From contig JAQGPC010000312.1 in NCBI GenBank assembly GCA_028293285.1, positions 1-54,563 of the forward strand: a stretch of 54,563 nt of DNA, in the 5' to 3' direction. This DNA comes from Pedosphaera sp. (lineage in GTDB: Bacteria > Verrucomicrobiota > Verrucomicrobiia > Limisphaerales > Pedosphaeraceae). The notes beneath the pieces were generated by a model. It was not told the origin of the DNA. It worked only from the letters and a program-made list of their open reading frames with translations, and ran no database searches. The translations under genes and the position numbers were made by a program. The first letter of the stretch is position 1. Each line of letters starts with the position of its first letter. Positions 9,039-15,362 of the stretch are shown here, piece after piece.

Positions 9039-9627
9039 TCGGTTTGGATTCCCCTGTGTGACCTTTGCGTCCTTTCGCGGCCAATTTTCCTTGGTGTCTT
9101 CCATTCCCCATCCGCGTTCATAAGCATTCATCTGCGGTTACTCTGCATTCCGCCTTCTGCTTTCTCTTGCGTTGGCCCTCGTCCCTCGACCGCTTTGTTG
9201 GATTGTCAAAGATCACCGGCTTCCGGCAACGGGCACCGAACGGGCACCCCCTGCCAGACCGTCACACCAATTTATAACTATTGTTATACAATTGGTCAAG
9301 CCTTTATATTCACTCGTTGCCCCTTGTAGCTGAAACGCCCGTCCCGCAAGCGGGATCCCGTGTTATCCGTGGTTAAAGGATTGGCTGCCTTTTTCCCCTT
9401 CGTAGCAATTAGCACAATTCGTGGATATAGAACTTCCCTGTTCCGCGCCCTCAGCATTCGATGTTGGATGTTCAGTATTGAATGTTCGACGTTCGCCCTG
9501 CCGTTTCCCAAATCCCCAATTTTGAACTTTAAATTTTTAATTTTGAATTGGCCCATTCCACCACCCCCAATTTCGTAAGAAATTTTCTTTGCTCTCCGGG
9601 CTTGGGGGCGTTAATTTCCTTCCGGTT

Positions 9628-9701
9628 TGTCCGATGGTGTAATGGTAGCACAAGGCCCTTTGGAGGCTTTTGTCATGGTTCGAATCCATGTCGGACAGCC
9701 A
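9628..9701 (+). tRNA. tRNA-Gln (anticodon TTG)
   Basis: A complete cloverleaf. The acceptor arms are TGTCCGA (9628-9634) and TCGGACA (9691-9697). The D arm has GTGT/GCAC around AATGGTA. The anticodon stem AGGCC/GGCTT closes the loop CTTTGGA with anticodon TTG. The T arm has CATGG/CCATG around the TTCGAAT loop. The GCCA end (discriminator plus encoded CCA) is at 9698-9701. It reads glutamine codon CAA. Three further 3'-part copies downstream show that it has served as an integration target. Confidence 0.93.
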
Positions 9702-9704
9702 CTT
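9658..9704 (+). repeat. att-like repeat 1 (inside tRNA-Gln)
   Basis: The 47 bp from the anticodon loop to just past the CCA are repeated exactly at 10424-10470 and with changes at about 12188-12235 and 13217-13265. This is the expected core for a tRNA-targeting integrase. Confidence 0.75.
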
Positions 9705-10044
9705 CTTAAAGTGCCCATTCCAAATCTTCCACGCGGAACAGCGCCTTGAACCATGAGGAACATCTATGGACAGTGACAATTCTTTGGGTGACTTATTCTG
9801 CTAAAGCCCGTTCATCAGTATGGCAATGAATTTCGCCTGGTGGATCGTTCATGGCAACTCCCATTAACACCGCGGCTTCAGCCCGGTGAAAATCCAGACT
9901 GAAATTAAATTAAGCCGTTTCAACGGCTTCTGCTCGGCATGGCGAAAAGCCGTTAAAAACGGCTGAATTTCTCCTGAGCTTTGCACCACACCGGTTGACA
10001 ACCCTGCCCTCGCAGACCACCTTTCACTCAGAGGCTTCAAGAAA
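9702..10044. other. Gene-free, carries bipartite hairpin repeat
   Basis: No coding sequence is supported. A 27-bp word at 9862-9888 is identical to 33146-33172. It is followed by two hairpins: AAGCCGTT-TC-AACGGCTT (9912-9929) and AGCCGTT-AAA-AACGGCT (9948-9964). The pattern is a REP-like intergenic element. Confidence 0.6.
9862..9964. repeat. Bipartite REP-like element, copy 1
   Basis: It starts with the shared 27-bp word whose core is CCGCGGCTTCAGCCCGG, then two GCCGTT/AACGGC hairpins. Copy 2 is at 33146-33211. Confidence 0.6.
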
Positions 10045-10389
10045 ATGACTACGTTAACCACGCTGAGTCCAACCCGAATCAGAATCGCCCGCTATGTGGC
10101 GTTCAGCGCTGACCTGTTACAAATTGGTTTATTTCCTCTCTTTGGTGAAGGCTTCTTTTCACCACTTGCCGACGTATTGGACGTGGTGGTTTGCGTGGTC
10201 TTAACCCGTCTGATCGGATGGCATTATTCCTTTGTGCCGAGTTTTCTGGCCGAAATCGTGCCACTGGTCGACCTGGTGCCCACGTGGACAATTGCAGTAT
10301 TGTTGGCTACCCGCCAGAAACGAGTCGTTGGCTCAAGCACCACCCAGGTGTATGTCCATCCCTCTGCACAGCCGCAGTTAAAGAATTAA
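10045..10389 (+). CDS. Small membrane protein (114 aa), unknown function
   Basis: A 114-residue protein with two or three hydrophobic segments: about 18-37, 42-60 and 62-85, the last ending PTWTIAVLLATR. A short hydrophilic tail follows. I recall proteins with the wording 'ARxxAxxADLLQIGLFPLFxEGFxSP...DVLDVVV' as a conserved uncharacterised family, but I cannot name it. It lies between tRNA-Gln and the second att-like repeat; its stop codon is 34 bp from that repeat. Its last 40 codons plus the repeat are duplicated at 12030-12231. The ATG at 10045 is the only reasonable start. Confidence 0.75.
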   Translation: MTTLTTLSPTRIRIARYVAFSADLLQIGLFPLFGEGFFSPLADVLDVVVCVVLTRLIGWHYSFVPSFLAEIVPLVDLVPTWTIAVLLATRQKRVVGSSTTQVYVHPSAQPQLKN

Positions 10390-10423
10390 TTGCAGTGATG
10401 TTGGTATAAAGCAGCCCAATGTT

Positions 10424-10470
10424 CTTTGGAGGCTTTTGTCATGGTTCGAATCCATGTCGGACAGCCACTT
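10424..10470 (+). repeat. att-like repeat 2 (tRNA-Gln 3' part)
   Basis: An exact 47-bp copy of tRNA-Gln from the anticodon loop through CCA. The upstream part (about 10395-10423) is a decayed D-arm region. It cannot form an acceptor stem, so it is not a functional tRNA. Confidence 0.8.
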
Positions 10471-10605
10471 TCAAAACACAATTAACTCACGTTTCTCGGC
10501 AAGCATCCATTGTGCGGAATCTCTCGCTGACGTCAAATCGGGCTGTCGTTGGTGGTTTTTTAGAACAACCTTGTTGCCTTCCGGTGGTTTGTTAATATGT
10601 AAACA

Positions 10606-11958
10606 ATGATGATTGCTCTCCGCATCATTTATTTCACGATAGTGTTATCGACGTTTTCCGTTCGCGCCGGAGCGGAGGATTTCACCAAAGCCGTCTCTCC
10701 ACCTTACTACAGAGTTCACTATGAAGGCTCGACCAACGAAGGCGAGTTAAAAATCGGCGTGACCTATACGGTGTGGATACCGCCAGGCGTAAAGATTCTA
10801 CGCGGCGTGATTGTGCATCAGCATGGTTGCGGCGAAGGTGGCTGTAAAGATGGCGTGACGGCAGCCTATGACCTGCACTGGCAGGCGCTGGCGCGGAAGC
10901 AGGAATGTGCCTTGCTTGGGCCGGCGTATGAACAGTCCCAGAAGGACGATTGTCACTGGTGGTGCGATCCGCGAAACGGCTCGGAGAAAATATTCCTGCA
11001 ATCCCTCGCGAATCTTGCGAAGCAATCAAATCATCCCGAACTCGAGACCGTGCCTTGGGCATTGTGGGGCCATTCCGGGGGCGGCGATTGGGTTGGAGAC
11101 ATGTTTATAACACACCCCGATCGCACCATTGCCGTTTGGGTGCGTTCATCCGCGCCACCTTACGAAAAGGAATGGAAGGACATGACCGGTTCGGAAATCC
11201 CAGCCGCAGCTTACGCGGTGCCGGTGATGTGCAACCTCGGCGCACAGGAGGGGTTGACCGTGAAAACCGGCCGGTACGCTTTTATCTGGGGTGTCGTGCA
11301 CTCTTACTTCAAAGAGTTTCGCGCAAAAGGTGGCCTCATCGGTGTGGCTGTGGATCCGAACAGCAGCCACGATTGCGGAAACTCGCGTTATCTCGCAATC
11401 CCTTGGTTTGACGCATGTCTCATCGCACGATTGCCGGAGAAAGCTGGCGACGCCAACTTGAAGCCAATGCCTGTGAACAGCGCTTGGCTTGCGCCCTTGC
11501 TCGGCAAAAAAACACAACCCGCTGCGAAATTTACTGGAGATGCCAGGACTTCCGTTTGGTTACCGAATGAGCGCATAGCAAGAGCTTGGGTCGAGTATGA
11601 GAAAAACGGCAATGTGCGCGATACGACACCACCACCCGCGCCAACCAATATGCGTGTAAGCCGGACCGGCGAGTTGAGTTGGGACGCTGAAGCCGACCTG
11701 GAGAGCGGCATTGCCGCATTTATCATTGAACGCGACGGCGTGAAAATTGCCCGCGTTCCCAAGGACAACCTGGGTTATTTTGTTGGCCGTCCAGTATTTC
11801 AACGAGTCAATGGTGGCGATACGCCCGCGACACCGCTTGCTGAAATGCGTTACACTGACAGCAAAGCAAGGAAAGGCAGTAAACACAGCTACACTGTGCG
11901 CACAATAAACAGTGTTGGCCTGGAGTCTAAACCCTGCGTGGCAGTCGCAACTCCGTGA
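10606..11958 (+). CDS. Secreted alpha/beta hydrolase with C-terminal FN3-like domain
   Basis: 450 residues beginning with a signal peptide (about 1-23, ending VRAGA). An alpha/beta-hydrolase core follows (about 50-300), with a GVIVHQHGCGEGG oxyanion-type segment and the nucleophile elbow GHSGGG. A likely acid/His region is at VDPNSSHDCGN. The core has six or more cysteines (GCGEGGC, ECALL, DCHWWC), suggesting disulfides outside the cytoplasm. The last 100 residues (from TPPPAPTNMRVSRTGELSWD) look like a fibronectin-type domain. The substrate is unknown; an esterase or carbohydrate-esterase role is a guess. The gene sits alone between att-like repeats 2 and 3 and was probably acquired as cassette cargo. 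A TAATAT box lies right before the ATG at 10606; the ATG at 10609 is an alternative. Confidence 0.8.
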   Translation: MMIALRIIYFTIVLSTFSVRAGAEDFTKAVSPPYYRVHYEGSTNEGELKIGVTYTVWIPPGVKILRGVIVHQHGCGEGGCKDGVTAAYDLHWQALARKQECALLGPAYEQSQKDDCHWWCDPRNGSEKIFLQSLANLAKQSNHPELETVPWALWGHSGGGDWVGDMFITHPDRTIAVWVRSSAPPYEKEWKDMTGSEIPAAAYAVPVMCNLGAQEGLTVKTGRYAFIWGVVHSYFKEFRAKGGLIGVAVDPNSSHDCGNSRYLAIPWFDACLIARLPEKAGDANLKPMPVNSAWLAPLLGKKTQPAAKFTGDARTSVWLPNERIARAWVEYEKNGNVRDTTPPPAPTNMRVSRTGELSWDAEADLESGIAAFIIERDGVKIARVPKDNLGYFVGRPVFQRVNGGDTPATPLAEMRYTDSKARKGSKHSYTVRTINSVGLESKPCVAVATP

Positions 11959-12029
11959 TTAGCAGGTAGCGATTCCGCGACCTAAAATTATGATCTAACG
12001 GACGTGCTTCGTCAGCCGGATACCCCCTA

Positions 12030-12152
12030 GTGGACCTGGCACCTACATGGACAATTGCAGTATTGTTGGCTACCCGTCAGAAGCGAGTCGTTGGCTCAAG
12101 CACCACCCAGGTGTATGTCCATCCCTCGGCACAGCCGCAGTTGAAGAATTAA
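12030..12152 (+). pseudogene. Truncated copy of the 114-aa membrane protein gene
   Basis: The reading frame from GTG at 12030 gives the last 40 residues of the 10045-10389 product with few changes (for example LATRQKRVVGSSTTQ is conserved) and the same stop. The 5' two-thirds are missing. The copy continues without a break into att-like repeat 3, so it is the end of a duplicated segment at an offset of about 1763 bp. Confidence 0.8.
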
Positions 12153-12157
12153 TTGCA

Positions 12158-12231
12158 GTGATGTTGGTGTAACGGTAGCACAACGCCATTTGGAGGCTTT
12201 TGTCATGGTTCGAATCCATGTCGGACAGCCA
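12158..12231 (+). pseudogene. Decayed tRNA-Gln copy / att-like repeat 3
   Basis: The D arm, anticodon loop with TTG, T arm and CCA are kept. The 5' acceptor strand is GTGATGT, which cannot pair with TCGGACA, and the anticodon stem has a mismatch. It is therefore a tRNA pseudogene made by integration. The 3' part matches the intact gene exactly from TTTGGA (12189) to CCA. Confidence 0.8.
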
Positions 12232-12261
12232 ATTCTTACCCTTTCGTCATTCCGCCTTTTC

Positions 12262-13062
12262 TCACAACGCATCGGGAAAGCTCGTAATAACCTTATATTT
12301 CAATTGGGTATTAGTCGCTTCGAGAATCTCAATTCTCAATCCCTTAAAGCCAATAATTTTACTCTCTTTTAAATCGTATTGCACATCCTGAGAAAACGGC
12401 GCTCGAAGCATCGAATCAGACAATTCCCTGTATAGGAACTTCACTGAATTCCCGGATTTTCCATTGTAAATTAACTCCTGCGTGAATCCCGGTTTGTCCA
12501 TCGCATTAACCTCCACATATTCGAAATCAGGAGCCGGGTTGGGGATCAATGAAACCGTGGTGCTATTACCAAAGAGGGCATAAGGCCGAAACATCGGTTT
12601 ACTCGAAGCTAGAGCACCCTGACGCTGTTCCATTATCGCAGGCTTTTTATGTTCTGTCTCCATTGCTGCCTTGTTTGTTGACGTCTTGGAAATTTTGAGC
12701 CCGCCAAATGCCGGCCTCGTGCCTATGATTGCATCGTAGGAAGTGATGCCTTCTCCCACGAAATAGGTCCATTCCTTGTCCTCCATCTTCGCGACCATTT
12801 TTTGGGGAGGAATCTTAAATTTTAATATCCATACGCCATCGCCAGCCTCTATCTGATTTTTCAAATCAATTCCGCGGTAAGAATATATTTTACCCTTGGA
12901 AACAACTGTGTCACCCAACTCCGCGCTTTGTTCAGTATTTAAGGGAGGACGATCGACAATCTTCAAGCTGGGCACGATGGTTTGCTTCGGGCTGACACAA
13001 CCACTCAGCACAGAAATGGCAGCCAACAGCATTAAAGATCGAACGAAGGGGTTTGCACTCAT
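12262..13062 (-). CDS. Putative lipoprotein, unknown function
   Basis: A 266-residue protein with a lipoprotein signal: MSANPFVRSLMLLAAISVLSGC, lipobox LSGC with Cys22. The rest is hydrophilic and mostly beta-like, without a domain I recognise. The frame is open further upstream to 13188, but the signal peptide fixes the start at 13062. It is the only gene between att-like repeats 3 and 4 and reads against the direction of the hydrolase cassette. Confidence 0.75.
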   Translation of the reverse strand: MSANPFVRSLMLLAAISVLSGCVSPKQTIVPSLKIVDRPPLNTEQSAELGDTVVSKGKIYSYRGIDLKNQIEAGDGVWILKFKIPPQKMVAKMEDKEWTYFVGEGITSYDAIIGTRPAFGGLKISKTSTNKAAMETEHKKPAIMEQRQGALASSKPMFRPYALFGNSTTVSLIPNPAPDFEYVEVNAMDKPGFTQELIYNGKSGNSVKFLYRELSDSMLRAPFSQDVQYDLKESKIIGFKGLRIEILEATNTQLKYKVITSFPDAL

Positions 13063-13216
13063 CGGTGCTTTTTTACTGTAACCCGTTTCTTTTGCCAACT
13101 GAAAAGCTGTTACTATCGTTTCGCTTCCCGGATTAGAACCTATCTCCGTAGGAGGCGAGGTGACGAGACTCTGATTTTTCCCTCGCAATCAGGCCTCCCA
13201 TTGTCAAGCCCAAGAC

Positions 13217-13265
13217 CCTTTGGAGGCTTTTGTCATGGCTCGAATCCATGTCTGACAGCTAATTC
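13217..13265 (+). repeat. att-like repeat 4 (degenerate tRNA-Gln 3' part)
   Basis: It matches the tRNA from the anticodon loop through the CCA position with three changes (in the T loop, acceptor strand and CCA). The five bases after it (AATTC) match those after repeat 3. It is the outermost copy and the most decayed, so probably the oldest junction. Confidence 0.7.
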
Positions 13266-13282
13266 ACTGGAACTCTCAACGT

Positions 13283-14266
13283 TCAGACCTGCAGAGCGTT
13301 TGGTTTATCGGTATCACATTGAATAAGTTGCTCAGGCGTTATGTCATAAGTTTTCAGTCTGCCACGTTTGGATGCGGATTCCGTGTACTCAAAAATGTCA
13401 ACGATCACTAGGAAGATGGTTTTGTTATTATGAGTCACGAACGGAACGCAGGATTCCTGGCGTGGCGTGGATATCGCAAGGTCCTGCTCACAGGTTTTGA
13501 AAATAATTAAATAGCCAAATTGTTCGTTGAAATCTTTTGTATAATCATAAACTTGACGGAATCCTTTTGTGAGATAGGCCGCATTCTGACCGCCATCCGG
13601 ATTAAATATTTTCACATCCGCTACAAGTCTGTCCTTCCCCGTTTGTGACGAAATGAGATCGATTCGCCCTGAAGCTGATTCTGGCTCGATGTGAAAGTGA
13701 AGACCTTGGTCGTGTAAATATTCATAAAGATCGTGTGCTAATACCTTTTCACCTTTCTGCGTATCCTGTTTACATGCTGCCAACAATTCAGAACGGCGGA
13801 ACCACTCACAACGATGCTTGTATTTTCTTAGCACAGCCAGAACGGCCCGTTTATCATCAATATGTTCATCAATGTAATCGAATAGGGGTTCTACGTAGGT
13901 AAGCCTGAAACACTCCACAGCCTCATTGTGCTTGCTACCACTGCTTAATTGATGCCCCACATTAATCTCAGTATCAAGTTCTACTAAGGCTGCACATTTT
14001 TTCACAACCCAATAACATATGCCGTCGTTTTCATCTTCCGACAGACCAACTTGCGGGGCTCCACCTAAGGTTTTCTCGGCTTCCGCCTCTAATTCGGGAC
14101 AGCGACGTTCCAAGTCATCTAAAATTCCTTTAGTAATTTCGTTCCCCTGCAAAAAACCCCACGTTTGAACAAGCGTAAAGTGGAAGGACTGAAATTCTGA
14201 CGAGTTGATTCGCTTTAAACGTTTCTGAAGTTTGTATCGAATGAATTGTATGTAATCAGAGTCCAT
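13283..14266 (-). CDS. PD-(D/E)XK nuclease-like protein
   Basis: 327 residues. The C-terminal half has the signature of the PD-(D/E)XK nuclease fold: Asp203 in SGRIDLISS; Asp217-x-Lys219 in VADVKIF; and Gln238 with Tyr242 in KGFRQVYDYTKDF, resembling the QxxxY motif of RecB-like nucleases. Glu194/Glu196 precede the first Asp. The N-terminal half (1-180) is helical and unrecognised. The longer open frame to 14494 overlaps the zinc-ribbon gene and is not the start. The ATG at 14266 begins one base after the stop of that gene, so the two are translationally coupled. The likely role is DNA cleavage in defence or mobile-element biology, inferred from the motif and the setting next to the tRNA-Gln att array. 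Confidence 0.8.
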   Translation of the reverse strand: MDSDYIQFIRYKLQKRLKRINSSEFQSFHFTLVQTWGFLQGNEITKGILDDLERRCPELEAEAEKTLGGAPQVGLSEDENDGICYWVVKKCAALVELDTEINVGHQLSSGSKHNEAVECFRLTYVEPLFDYIDEHIDDKRAVLAVLRKYKHRCEWFRRSELLAACKQDTQKGEKVLAHDLYEYLHDQGLHFHIEPESASGRIDLISSQTGKDRLVADVKIFNPDGGQNAAYLTKGFRQVYDYTKDFNEQFGYLIIFKTCEQDLAISTPRQESCVPFVTHNNKTIFLVIVDIFEYTESASKRGRLKTYDITPEQLIQCDTDKPNALQV

Positions 14267-14267
14267 A

Positions 14268-14507
14268 TTAGATATTGATTTTGATCGTTGTATTTCCCAA
14301 GGTTTGCAACATCTCTTCCAACGCTTGATTAATTTGCCTCTGTGCTTTGCGGCAGCTTCCAATGTGATCGTCCAACCGAATGTTTGATTTGCATCCTCCA
14401 CAAATAATGCATTCCCGATGCCGCACCTGACGAAGAAACGGACGTGAATAGAAGTTGCATCTGGGACACGCAATATATATCCGTTGCCGATCAAAATTGA
14501 TGGTCAC
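14268..14507 (-). CDS. Small zinc-ribbon protein
   Basis: 79 residues with a zinc-ribbon: Cys14-x2-Cys17 in ACPRCNF and Cys36-x2-Cys39 in ICGGCKS. Extra Cys33 and Cys52 are present. An amphipathic helix follows (RKAQRQINQALEEML). The start is GTG at 14507 behind AGGGCAGGA, a fair ribosome site. The stop is one base from the nuclease-like gene's ATG, so the pair is almost certainly co-expressed. I recall such small ribbons beside nuclease-like genes in other bacteria, but no named family. It could be a DNA/RNA-binding partner of the nuclease. Confidence 0.78.
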   Translation of the reverse strand: MTINFDRQRIYIACPRCNFYSRPFLRQVRHRECIICGGCKSNIRLDDHIGSCRKAQRQINQALEEMLQTLGNTTIKINI

Positions 14508-14539
14508 ACGTCCTGCCCTTTCATTCCAAAACGGATGGT

Positions 14540-14743
14540 TTAACTATTCCAGTCTAAAAGTAATGCTCCAATGCTCTTATCTGAACGTGCACGGCGCTGA
14601 GTCGGCAGCACTAAACATACGCTGCCGATTGGCAACCCAAACACGCGCTCAATTTCTTGCTGAGCTTTCCCAACAGAAGCATCCCTACGCATGGAGAACT
14701 TACGCCTTGATGTGTATTCTTTGGATTTAACTTTTTGTGCCAT
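14540..14743 (-). CDS. Small basic protein (67 aa), unknown
   Basis: 67 residues, Arg/Lys-rich at the N-terminus (SKEYTSRRKFSMRRDAS), then a compact helix-strand segment VGKAQQEIERVFGLPIGSV and PTQRRARSDKSIGALLLDW. No family is recognised. The ATG at 14743 lies just after the stop of the 168-aa gene; a TTG at 14764 is possible but less likely. It is the second gene of a tight four-gene run, which argues that it is real. A nucleic-acid-binding or antitoxin-like role is only a guess from charge and size. Confidence 0.55.
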   Translation of the reverse strand: MAQKVKSKEYTSRRKFSMRRDASVGKAQQEIERVFGLPIGSVCLVLPTQRRARSDKSIGALLLDWNS

Positions 14744-14750
14744 ATGTTTT

Positions 14751-15257
14751 TTATAAAGAAGCAAAAAGGGGCAGAGATTCGGTAATTAGCCAAGCAAGGT
14801 CTTGACCGGCGAGTGTATGTGGGAACAGACGATGGGAAATGCTATATCGACGGTATAAAATAATAGATTTTTCATCCTGAACCTGGAAATCGTTTTTCCT
14901 CTGGAACGCAAGCTGGTTTAGGATTCTTAGAACCCTGTTACGGTAAATACCACCTCCACACTTCTCGTTATCGGAAAACTGCACGAATGAAACTGCACCC
15001 AAGTTCAGCCCTTCGTTTGGCCCGCGCTCGTAAGAACCAACTCCGATCTCATAAAAACACCATGTGCTATTCCAAAAGTTGGGCGGTTGCCGATTTTTTG
15101 GTAGGATTCGCAAACGCATAATGTCAGTTCCCTTTTTCTTGAATGGTGCAGGGTCGCTAGAATGAAAAGTAAGATTGGCAATCAAGGCGGGCGGCAGCAG
15201 GGACTTGCATGTAACCCACGTAGCTTGGGCAAGTTGTATATCAGAAGCGGGTTGCAT
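14751..15257 (-). CDS. Unknown protein (168 aa), first gene of nuclease cluster
   Basis: 168 residues, soluble, no signal peptide. Composition is protein-like with conserved-looking stretches (STWCFYEIGVGSYERGPNEG, YRNRVLRILNQLAF, LAGQDLAWLITESLP), but I do not recognise a family. The ATG at 15257 is 105 bp after the stop of the SNF2 helicase on the same strand, so the cluster may be read from the helicase promoter or from its own promoter in that gap. The gap to the next gene is 7 bp. Confidence 0.65.
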   Translation of the reverse strand: MQPASDIQLAQATWVTCKSLLPPALIANLTFHSSDPAPFKKKGTDIMRLRILPKNRQPPNFWNSTWCFYEIGVGSYERGPNEGLNLGAVSFVQFSDNEKCGGGIYRNRVLRILNQLAFQRKNDFQVQDEKSIILYRRYSISHRLFPHTLAGQDLAWLITESLPLFASL

Positions 15258-15362
15258 ATTATTTGCCCTTATATTTAAAGCTTGCTGTGAATACGATCTG
15301 CCCCGTCAAGGGTTACTCACGATGGGAACTTGCGTACACCCGATTCTCCCCTCTGAACCCCC

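Larger units (their letters stand above)
8414..9627. other. Gene-free 1.2-kb repeat mosaic
   Basis: No ORF here looks like a protein. The sequence is a patchwork of recurring intergenic phrases. 'TTCGTG'-rich strings occur around 8627-8650, 8826-8860 and 9418-9425. A 'GTTGAGTGTTCAATGTTGGATG'-like string at 8590-8612 recurs with shuffled words at 9459-9490. A GCCGACA hairpin lies at 9022-9038 and a TTAACTCGA-rich inverted repeat at 8948-8983. It reads as accumulated small repeats upstream of tRNA-Gln. Confidence 0.6.

Noticed and set aside
8414..9627. CRISPR array
   Set aside because: The recurring words have no fixed length or spacing, and no cas gene is present.
9537..9779. 80-codon minus-strand ORF across tRNA-Gln
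   Set aside because: It covers the tRNA gene and contains its reverse complement (DMDSNHDKSLQRALCYHYTIGQ is a typical tRNA-shadow translation).
12190..12391. Short ORFs starting in att-like repeat 3
   Set aside because: They read through the tRNA-like repeat and the 3' end of the lipoprotein gene in the wrong frame.
9628..13265. Reading the tRNA-like repeats as a tRNA-Gln gene cluster
   Set aside because: Only the first copy can form an acceptor stem; the others lack the 5' strand or have broken stems.
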